64,000 nt of DNA, from positions 62,271,374-62,335,373 of the forward strand of contig CM055099.1 of NCBI GenBank assembly GCA_029204225.1. Direction: 5' to 3'. The stretch is from Diphasiastrum complanatum. Its lineage: Eukaryota > Streptophyta > Lycopodiopsida > Lycopodiales > Lycopodiaceae. Below the pieces are notes generated by a model. That model saw only the letters and a program-made list of their open reading frames with translations. It ran no database searches and was not told the origin of the DNA. Position 1 is the first letter of the stretch. Every line of letters begins with the position of its first letter. The position numbers and the translations under genes were made by a program. Shown piece by piece: positions 56,494 through 64,000 of the stretch.

Positions 56494-58400
56494 ACTAACC
56501 CAATGTAATTTCTATAGTTTCGTCATCTAATCTTCTGCAAATTGTTTCAATGCATAATAGATTGAATAAAATCTTACTTCCTCAGTGTTAGTTGTCCTAG
56601 TAAATTAATTGGAATTATAAGCACAGTGCTTTCGTTGCACCATTTTATATTTCTAACAATAAAATTCTAACTATCTATACCCCGGTTTATGACCGGGTGG
56701 TATTATCTTTGGGATACCAGTTCGATCCAAGTTTGCAAATTATGTCTATGTCCATACTCGACTGGTAATAGAAAACTTATTTTCTTTAATACCATAGATC
56801 CGCCTAGTATTAAAAAACGAGGAGTACTCCAATGCCATGACCGGGCTGGTATTTAAAATAGTGATACCCACCCAACACTGGTTACAACCCCAAATTGGAG
56901 CTGATGTGGAAGCAGCTAGATGTACAACTTTGGATTCAACAATGCAATTAGCTTTGATCCATGAGCAAAAATACCCTTCGACGACTAAAATATACCAAAA
57001 ACAAGGGATGACTGCAATCAACACATCTTATAATACGTTTGGGACTCCAAAGTCTCAATCTGGTACCAGTCAGTTTTATAAGTCAAACATCTTGCCGATA
57101 AACCGGGAACTAAAGTTGTTGGGAAGGGAGCGGTATATACAATGATAATGCCTTTGATGACATATCGATTTATAGCCGGAACTTAAAAGAACATGCTCAA
57201 CACTTGGAAGTGGTTTTGGAATTGTTGCGGAAATATAAATTGTTCGCCAAGATGTCAAAATGTGAGTTCACCCGACAAGAGATTGAGTATTTGGGACATA
57301 TGGTGACTAAAGATGGCATCAAGGTGGATCAACGTAAGGTCGAGGTGGTTAAAAAGTGAAAGAGCCCGAAAAATTTGTGACATTTAAGAGGATTTATGGG
57401 ATCTGCATGTTATCATCAACGATTCATATTCAATTTTTTAAGGATAGCAACAACACTCACACACTTGTTGAAGAAAGGAAAATTCGAATGGAGTGAAGAT
57501 GCTCAGAGGAGCTTTAATCGATTAAAGGAGGCCTTGGTGAATGCTCTAGTTTTGGTACAACCAGACTTCACTTTACCTTTCAAGGTGACTGTTGATGCAA
57601 GTGGAAGTGGATTAGGAGCCATACTAAGTCAGAAGGATGGTGTGATTGCCTATGAGAGCCGTAAAGTTGGTCTTATCGCAAACAAGCTGAATGGATCCAA
57701 TTACCATTTGTGGAAATTTAAGATGAAGACCTTGCTATTCGCAGCGACTTATGGGATGTTGTTATAGGTAAAGAAGTAAATCCTGAACACAACGACTCAA
57801 AGTGAAAATCAAAGGACGGTAAAGCTTTTGTGCTTATTATCCTCAATATATCAGATACACATATTGGAGACATAGTTGAAGCTAAAACGTCAAAGACGTT
57901 TGGGACATCTTGAACTCACTATATGACGTGAGGGACGTAACTACTAAGTTACATCTACGAAGGAAATTCTTCACATTCAAAATGTCTGTTGGTGATTCAC
58001 TTCAGAGTCACATTACTCAGTTTAAGAATCTCTTGCAATAGATGGCCGCTGTTAGATCAGTCATAGACGATCAAGATGTATTTATGACATTGCTTTGAAG
58101 CTTGCCCTCTACATATGAGAACTGGGTGATGATCATATTGACACACTTAGATTTAGCTCTTACTAGAGTTATCACTGTGTTGCTGCAAGAAGATAATATA
58201 AGAAGTCAAGACACTCCGTCTACTTCCTCCTCTCAGGCTCTATATGTCAACAAAGGCTCTAAACGACAGAAGCAGAAAAGCTCCAAGAAGGCTACAACGA
58301 ATCAGAAGCCGACTCAAGAACAATCATCTACATTACACAACAGAGGTACATCGACAACATGTTAGTCAAATATAATCTGATGAATAGCAAGTTAGGAATG
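56494..58400 (+). repeat. Gypsy/copia mosaic, inverted copy R
   Basis: Opposite-strand match to 35120-37101, starting at ACCCAATGTAA and ending just after GATGAATAGCAAGTTAG. It lacks ~85 bp of the gag linker and ~25 bp near 56725 that copy L retains. Beyond 58400 the sequence is unrelated to copy L, which instead continues into RNase H. Confidence 0.9.
56837..58400 (+). pseudogene. Mosaic copy R: gypsy gag, RT-RNase H, copia gag, RT end
   Basis: 56837-57110 gives HWLQPQIGADVEAARCTTLD and MQLALIHEQKYPSTTKI (gypsy gag linker). 57155-57360 gives FDDISIYSRNLKEHAQHLE, CEFTRQEIEYLGHMVTKDG (gypsy RT end). 57470-57680 gives [46 protein letters not shown] (RNase H), passing straight into [19 protein letters not shown] (copia gag). 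58102-58330 gives STYENWVMIILTHLDLAL, and 58325-58400 the copia RT end (TLHNRGTSTT in one frame). The reading frames are broken, so no protein is expected. Confidence 0.9.
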
Positions 58401-58593
58401 TTTGTTGCATTGCCAATGGACAACAACTATCTATAAGAACGTAAATCACACTTTTTCAAGCATAGTAGGACACGTTTTGGAGTGTTATATGTATGTATAT
58501 GGGCGCTCTACCAAAAAGGCAGAGGGCTGCCCACTAGTGTTGGACTGCCTTTTGGATACACTTTTGTGTCTGTTAAACATTGAACCGAAGGCC

Positions 58594-58665
58594 TCACCTC
58601 ACTCTCAACCGGAGACCTCAGTAAAATCTCAATCGGAGACGTCAATAGACTCTCAACTGAAGAAA
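58594..58665 (+). repeat. Three 24-bp tandem units
   Basis: Units 58594-58617, 58618-58641 and 58642-58665 share the core TCTCAA(C/T)CGGAGAC or a close variant. In one frame they encode repeated SHSQPETS / VKSQSETS / IDSQLKKT octapeptides. They lie just beyond mosaic copy R. Confidence 0.85.
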
Positions 58666-58731
58666 ACAGACAAGAGAACAAGATGCTAAGGGTTGTGGTA
58701 TAGTTTACTTCAACAAACACCAATTGCCTGC

Positions 58732-59724
58732 TCAAGAAACGTATGGAGAAATCCTTGCCATACTCGTCTGGTTGTAAACAAGTCGTGCCTTGCTGGCATA
58801 ATCAATTATAAAGATGCGATAATAGTGACCTAGAAAGACGTAAACTTCCTTCATTGTTGCAGATAAGGGCATTTTAATTATTACCTTGATCTTTGAAGGA
58901 TCGGTAGAAATACCATCCTTTGAAATGATATGTCCGAGTACTACCCCATGGGTGACCCAGATTTGACACTTATTAGGGTTGAGTGAAATTCCAAACCCAC
59001 GGTAGCGAATGAAGATTTTTTCTAATGCTTTGAGGTGCTTGTCGGCTGAAGAATGTACAACTAAATCATTGAGATAAATCTCGACAATCCAATGTAACAG
59101 GTCTTGAAATGCCATTTGCATGACCTTCTGAAACGTTAAAGGGGCATCACATAAGCCAAAAGGCATTATGTTATAAGCATAAACCCCATTCTCTGTTGCA
59201 AAGGCTATCTTGTGTCTATCTTCAGGGGCTATTTGGATTAGGAAATAGCCATTGAAACTGTTGAGGAAGCTGAAAGCTTCAGCTCTTGCCATTTCCTCAA
59301 GGATTTGTGTAGTTAAGGGTAAGGGAAAATGTTCTTCTTTCGTAACCGCATTAAGATTCTTTAGATCGACGCAGATACAAAGCTTGTCATTTTTCTTGGG
59401 TACGATCACAATGGGTGATACTCAATCAGTATGTTGGACTTCATAGATGAATACAAGATCCAGCAATTTCTTAATATCTTCATCGATCCGCTCACGATAA
59501 ACAGGGTTACTTTGGTACGGCTTAGCCCGAATAGGCTTACCGTTCTCCTCTAAAGAAATCATATGGACCACTATTTTAGACGAGACCCCTTTCATCTCAG
59601 CATAATTCCACGCAAATACATCTCTGTATTTACAGAGTAAGGTTTCCAGATCAGAAAGTTGACCTGATGTAAGATGGGCTCCGACGTGAACAATGTGATC
59701 CACATCCTCATCAGGATCTTTCAT
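58732..59724 (-). pseudogene. Ty3/gypsy reverse transcriptase
   Basis: Minus strand from 59724: DVFAWNYAEMKGVSSKIVVH, RAKPYQSNPVYRERIDEDIK (region before RT). Then a stop, then IVPKKNDKLCICVDLKNLNA, FPLPLTTQILEEMARAEAFS, FLNSFNGYFLIQIAPEDRHK (motif A, Asn where Asp is expected), FGLCDAPLTFQKVMQ (B) and IYLNDLVVHSS (C). In motif C the first catalytic Asp of the usual YxDD is Asn. VLGHIISKDGISTDPSKIKV gives the thumb. It is cut at about 58732 before RNase H. Loss of catalytic Asp residues at A and C means this enzyme is dead even if translated. Confidence 0.93.
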
Positions 59725-59739
59725 GTTTAAGGTGATTGT

Positions 59740-59991
59740 TTAAGCGGGTCCTTCACAGGAGTGAGAACTTTGTGTGGGTTCCCGGTGTGGCAGTGGTAAC
59801 TGGATAACAACGTCATCCAGTGTGAAGTCTTTAAACTTTTGTGGGAGATCAAAAGGTGGTTCCACAAAGTTTTCGGAAACTTTTGGAATCATTTGCGTTG
59901 AGGCACTATCAGACGTGGAAGTTTGGTCTGAATGTTTGGTTTTTGTTTGTCTAGACAAGGGCTTAATCGGTTGCTTAAGCTTCTCACGCAT
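59740..59991 (-). pseudogene. Gypsy region upstream of RT
   Basis: An open 83-codon minus frame in line with the RT (KQPIKPLSRQTKTKHSDQTS, FKDFTLDDVVIQLPLPHREP). In gypsy elements with this RT, such a Ser/Thr-rich segment lies between protease and RT. No protease motif is visible. Confidence 0.5.
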
Positions 59992-60965
59992 CTATTTTTG
60001 ACGTTCGGTTAAATTTGTATCAATAGTTTTAGTTTTTTGTAACCGAGGTTTTTGAGATTGTTAAGGGGGTGATGAGGTTGCCTCTCTTATCATGTCGGTC
60101 TCTTCAATTCACAAACTTCTCAAAAAAATGATAGAAAATTGTGAAAAACTGCTTTCTAGCTTAAATAGAATTCAAAATTTCTCATACATGAAATGACTAT
60201 AGCATCTTAAGATCAGTTTGGCTTTGATACAAAGTGAAACTTCTAGAAGTTCACCAGTGTGGCATCGATGTACTTTCAAAGTGTGAATGATCTTTCTAAG
60301 CTTTGTGTTTGCACATAGATCAATTGTAGATTGAAAACCAATATCTATCTCTAGATTCTATGGCTAAATCACAATCTAACATGCTAACAATCAATAATTG
60401 ATTACTTTCACATGAGTGGAGAAAGTACAAAGAAAATTATTGTGTGAGCAAAGACTTCTCCTTGGGTAGAGAGAGAATGTGCAATTCGAGCTTACAAGGA
60501 AAAAATCCAAAATGACTAGAGAATAGCTTCAATGCTTGAGTCATCAACAAAAATGGTGAGAAAACTCACTTACATATATAGTGGATGGTACTAGCTTGAG
60601 GTAGATCAAGCCTTGATTCTTATTGGTCCACTTCTAAGAGTAGTTTCTACCAAAAATTTGACACCTACCACTTTGCATGTTGAGAAATGCAACTTCATCT
60701 ATATTTTCCTTTTTCTAGAATACATATGTACAAATGTTCATGCATGTGCCAATACAAGTTTGAGTTTGCTTTGCATGTCACTTTTGGCAAACTTGACTTA
60801 ATGCATGTGGATTGGCTTGAGTTCCTAACAACCCATTTTTGGCCTTTTCAAGTTCTAGAACTACATGCATGATGAAAATTTCATCAACCCCAAAAGTCAA
60901 GATGGATGGCTTTTTTATTTTCAACACTTGGATCTAGGTAGACCTTCACTTGGCAATTTTCATAG
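59992..60965. other. Unassigned; possible LTR
   Basis: The minus strand at about 60235-60224 reads TGTATCAAAGCC-like and the plus strand at 60966 carries a primer-binding-type motif, so the ~0.73 kb between (60236-60965) could be one LTR. A TATATATAGTGG stretch lies at about 60570. No coding domain. Confidence 0.35.
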
Positions 60966-60977
60966 TGGTATCAGAGG
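60966..60977 (+). other. Primer-binding-site-like motif
   Basis: TGGTATCAGAGG after ...TTTTCATAG, as at the 3' border of a copia LTR. No gag follows within 1 kb, so it is an orphan site or a chance match. Confidence 0.4.
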
Positions 60978-62507
60978 AAGGCTTTGCATCGGTCAGAAGG
61001 TGGAGTTGCTTTTTGTTTTTTCCCAGCTTTTTGGTATTTCCTCCTTGGATTTTACTTCCTGGTGGTGGAATTGACCTCTAAGTAAGTTAGTTTTCTTATT
61101 CTAGTTTGCTTTCAGCCTAATGATGATTATTGTGGAAATTTTCCATAGAAAATGATGAAACTTTATGGATTTCTGACAGTTTTTTCCTTTTTTGAGCTAG
61201 TATTCAATGTGTTTGTTTGAAATTCATCGAAGCTATTGATCTTGAACATTTTTTAGAATTGTACTTGCTATTTTCTAGTCATTATGATTGATTCTAATGA
61301 TTGCATGTTAGTTGAAAAGTCAAAATTAGACTTAGATAGTGATTTTTAGCCACAAATTGGAGTTTTTGGGCTAGAAATGGGCTATATGAACCATGATTGA
61401 CTAAAATCAAAACTTTTAGTGCTTGCATGTAATTGAATTATAGTAGATATGGCATGATGCCTATTTTTGAATCTTCTTCTTGTTATTATTCTTGTTCACT
61501 GCATTTGTGTATTTTTGGTGCATCTTTATTTTTCATACTCTTTTTTTCTCATCCATGCCTATGTGTTAGAGAATTCAAATCGAAAGTATTGTGTTAAGCA
61601 TAGAGTACTCCTACCTACATCATAGTCTTCACCAATAGTTAATCACTGTCATTCTGAAGATTATTAGATTATCGCTTTCCTTTCCAAGAGCGTTCCATTC
61701 ATCACCATATCCATGATAACCAGATTATCGACCTTAGTGCACACGTCTTCTCAAGAAGCTATTAGAAGACCAAGCTTTACTTATGCTACTTTATATTCCA
61801 GCCATGATACTAGTTATCATAGGCAGTTATCATCATAGTTTCTATGATCCTATCAAAGCAATCATCCGTAGCAATCAATGACATCACGTTTCAGACACTG
61901 GAGTATACAAAGAGCACCATTATCAATCACATATATGCTAGAACCATTTGTATATCTGGACATGGACAGCGGTCCATCGCACTTTTATCATGATTATATG
62001 CTGTAAAATGTGTACAGTAAAGCATGCATGCAATGTACTGCAAAATAGCAGGAAGAAATCATTTTTTCTTGAAAAAAACCAGCACTGGCCAGCGCCCAAA
62101 TCCGCTCCAGAAAGAGCGCTAGCAAGCGATAGTGCTCATATCATAAAGTATGAAAGTTTATGCGAACATTTGGCTGGCTGTCCAGGCCAATCATACACCA
62201 AAAGAGGCTGAGAAAATACCTTAAAAAAATGCCCACAACTACTCCTTGAAGTAGCGCTTGTCTGTAAGAGTGTTCAATCACAATTTGTAGGCCAATCTTT
62301 GTTACTACACAACGGTAATCATAGCAGGTTGTAAGCATTCATTCCAAATCATAAAGCACAACATACATCCTTCATAATCAGCGAGCTACCATTTTTCAAA
62401 TCATTCTCACCTTTGTTTGCAGTATTGTATCACCGATTGATCTTCCAATAGCACTCACGAGCATTCTCTTCAATCACAATCACAATATGGTAGAGCATCG
62501 GGAGAGA

Positions 62508-62510
<3 letters not shown>
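60978..62510. other. No gene recognised
   Basis: AT-rich, many stops. A locally GC-rich patch at 62080-62135 has several CAGCGC/AGCGCT words reminiscent of the hairpin array at 63 kb, but no palindrome of comparable length. Confidence 0.3.

Positions 62511-62569
<59 letters not shown>
62511..62569. repeat. GA microsatellite, one interruption
   Basis: 59 bp of GA with a single GATA interruption at about 62551-62554. Confidence 0.95.
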
Positions 62570-63018
62570 CATAAGGAGAAGTGAATAGGGTTATTGCCCT
62601 AAAAGAGACTTGGCATGTCTTCATTACAATAGTTACATGTGTTAGTTGAAAGAGATGTCCTTACATTGGGTTACTCTAAGGCACGACTCTAACAATTATT
62701 GAAATCCAATGTACATAAATGGATGAGTTGTCAATAGTAATTGCCAGGGTTGTCTTTGGGCAGGTGCTACTTCATCAGGTAAACCCAAACTTGAACCCTA
62801 AACCCTAACTTTGTATACCAAAAGAGCAAAGAAGAGGAGCCAAGAGGAGAGCAAAAGATCGAAGAGGAATTAAGGAGCGAGGAGCCAAGGAGAGGAGCGA
62901 TTTCGTTGAAGCAGGAAGAGAGAGCGACCAGCAAGCAGCCAAGAATTGACCAGCGAGTAGCCAAAGGAACAGCATGGTGTGGGTAAGCTTGTACCGGCAC
63001 TAATGAAATCTGAAAACA
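62570..63018. other. Spacer with short telomere-like tract
   Basis: CCCTAAACCCTAA occurs at 62796-62808. It is followed by a purine-rich GAGGAGCCAAG-type stretch (62825-62965) without a recognisable frame. Confidence 0.4.
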
Positions 63019-63640
63019 AAATGGCATTTTCGGACCATCAACGCTACCGCTGATGGTCCAGAGCTGCATTTTTCTTTTCGTTTTTCATGTCAATCAGTCA
63101 TTCTGCAGTGAAAGCCGTCTAAGCATGCTATGCGGAAGAGGTCATGGCAGACGAATTCTAAGCAGATGATGGATCTACTAATGTACCAAATTTTCTGGTA
63201 GTGAACAAATCATGTTAAGCAAAACACTTTCAACGGTTCCATCACGACACAATGGCCACCAATGAAAACAAAATGGCAGCTCCAAACCATCAGCGCTGGT
63301 ATGGAGCTACCATTTTTCCTTACATTTATGAGCTTGTTTTTGACAAACACAGATGACAATGAAAAAAAAATGGCAGCTCCGGACCATGAGCGCTGGCGTT
63401 GATGGTCCGGAGCTGCCATTTTTTCTTTCATTGCCAACTTTGTTTACGTTTCTTTGCTTGTTTAGAGTTTAGTATAAGAAATTGAAAAAACATTGGCAGC
63501 TCCAGAACATCAGCGCTGGCGTTGATGGTCCAAAGCTGCCATTTTTTGTTTCATGGTTTATTAAAGTCTCAAAAAAAACAAGAAAAAAATGGTAGCACCA
63601 GACCATCAGCGCCAGCGCTGATGGCCAAGAGCTGTCCCCA
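63019..63640. repeat. Array of five related palindromes
   Basis: Copies at 63019-63072, 63261-63317, 63357-63433, 63481-63553 and 63583-63640 share ATGGCAGCTCCGGACCAT on one arm, an AGCGCTGGCG-type centre and the complementary arm. Each is preceded by an A run and (copies 1-4) followed by a T run. Copy 3 has a 31/32-base near-perfect stem (63357-63387 with 63402-63433) around a 14-base loop. Copies 1, 2, 4 and 5 are imperfect; copy 2 has lost part of one arm. Spacers of 30-190 bp differ in sequence. Confidence 0.93.
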
Positions 63641-63819
63641 CCCTCTTCTTTCTCCACTGTGCCTTGCAATCTGATTTAGAAACAACAGAAAGACGATTGA
63701 TTACTTGTAGAAAAACATTCGAAGTTACTATTTGAATAAAAGTTTGTGCTTTGGTAATTGTGACAAGCTTGAGTAACTTGTGTATATTGAGCCATAGCTG
63801 TAGGCTCATTCTTTGCCCT

Positions 63820-64000
63820 TTAAGAGGAAGGCTGCCCTTCAGCTTCAAGATTTAAAAGAAGTTGATCTTTAGCTCCCAACGTTGCCTGAGCAGTTCCAAT
63901 AGAAGATGTAAGCGCAGAAGAGCTAGTTGGCCCCCTTGTTCCAGCTACACATTGTGTGGTCTTGAATTGTTCAAAGAGCTGAGACGTGGTACATCTTTGA
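63820..64000 (-). CDS. Possible 3' terminal exon, partial gene
   Basis: A 59-codon open minus frame entering from the right edge and ending in TAA at 63820-63822. It contains TTSQLFEQFKTTQCVAG, TSSSALTSSIGTAQATLG and a Leu/Glu-rich end (DQLLLNLEAEGQPSS). Composition is more protein-like than the surrounding frames, but I recognise no domain and no splice acceptor is visible within the window. It could equally be a chance frame. Confidence 0.3.
   Translation of the reverse strand, partial: QRCTTSQLFEQFKTTQCVAGTRGPTSSSALTSSIGTAQATLGAKDQLLLNLEAEGQPSS

Noticed and set aside
63019-63640. CRISPR-like array
   Set aside because: The units are long, divergent palindromes with spacers of irregular length, in a plant nuclear context with no cas genes.

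Overview
This is a repeat-dominated piece of a land-plant nuclear genome. The evidence is short TTTAGGG-type telomeric tracts, GT-AG introns, Ty1/copia primer-binding sites complementary to initiator tRNA-Met, a plant-type HMGB gene and a plant-type IBA57 gene. I cannot name the species. A non-L1-looking LINE and a Penelope/rvt-like reverse transcriptase fragment would fit a non-flowering plant (bryophyte, lycophyte, fern or gymnosperm), but that is inference.

Only three units look like functional host genes. One is a five-exon IBA57-like mitochondrial Fe-S assembly gene (26026-29114, minus; exon phases close to a 442-residue frame). The second is a seven-exon HMG-box gene (50308-51765, plus; 161 residues). 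The third is tRNA-Val(AAC) (52213-52286, minus). A possible 3' terminal exon of a fourth gene runs off the right edge (63820-64000, minus).

Almost everything else is mobile DNA in decay. From left to right: Ty3/gypsy integrase debris (0.7-1.2 kb); a LINE with endonuclease, RT and C-terminal zinc-finger segments (5.6-9.26 kb, minus), ending in a CT microsatellite; an RT fragment pair of Penelope/rvt type in head-to-head orientation (11.7-13.0 kb); copia gag/protease remnants (13.4-15.8 kb); a nearly full copia element with two recognisable LTRs (17.5-22.9 kb). After IBA57 comes a second, L1-type LINE (30.0-34.3 kb, plus), split by a solo LTR. Next are a gypsy/copia mosaic (34.3-37.1 kb, minus), copia pieces (37.3-46.7 kb, one split by a solo LTR with perfect 5-bp target duplication), and GA microsatellites. 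After HMGB and the tRNA come gypsy and copia remnants (52.8-56.5 kb), an inverted second copy of the gypsy/copia mosaic (56.5-58.4 kb) and a gypsy RT block (58.7-60.0 kb).

The least explained structures are an array of five related palindromes at 63.0-63.65 kb, the Penelope/rvt-like RT fragments, the twice-present gypsy/copia mosaic, and a decayed duplicate of HMG-box exon 3 inside the HMGB gene. There is no operon-like organisation; the host genes are independent and separated by transposon debris.
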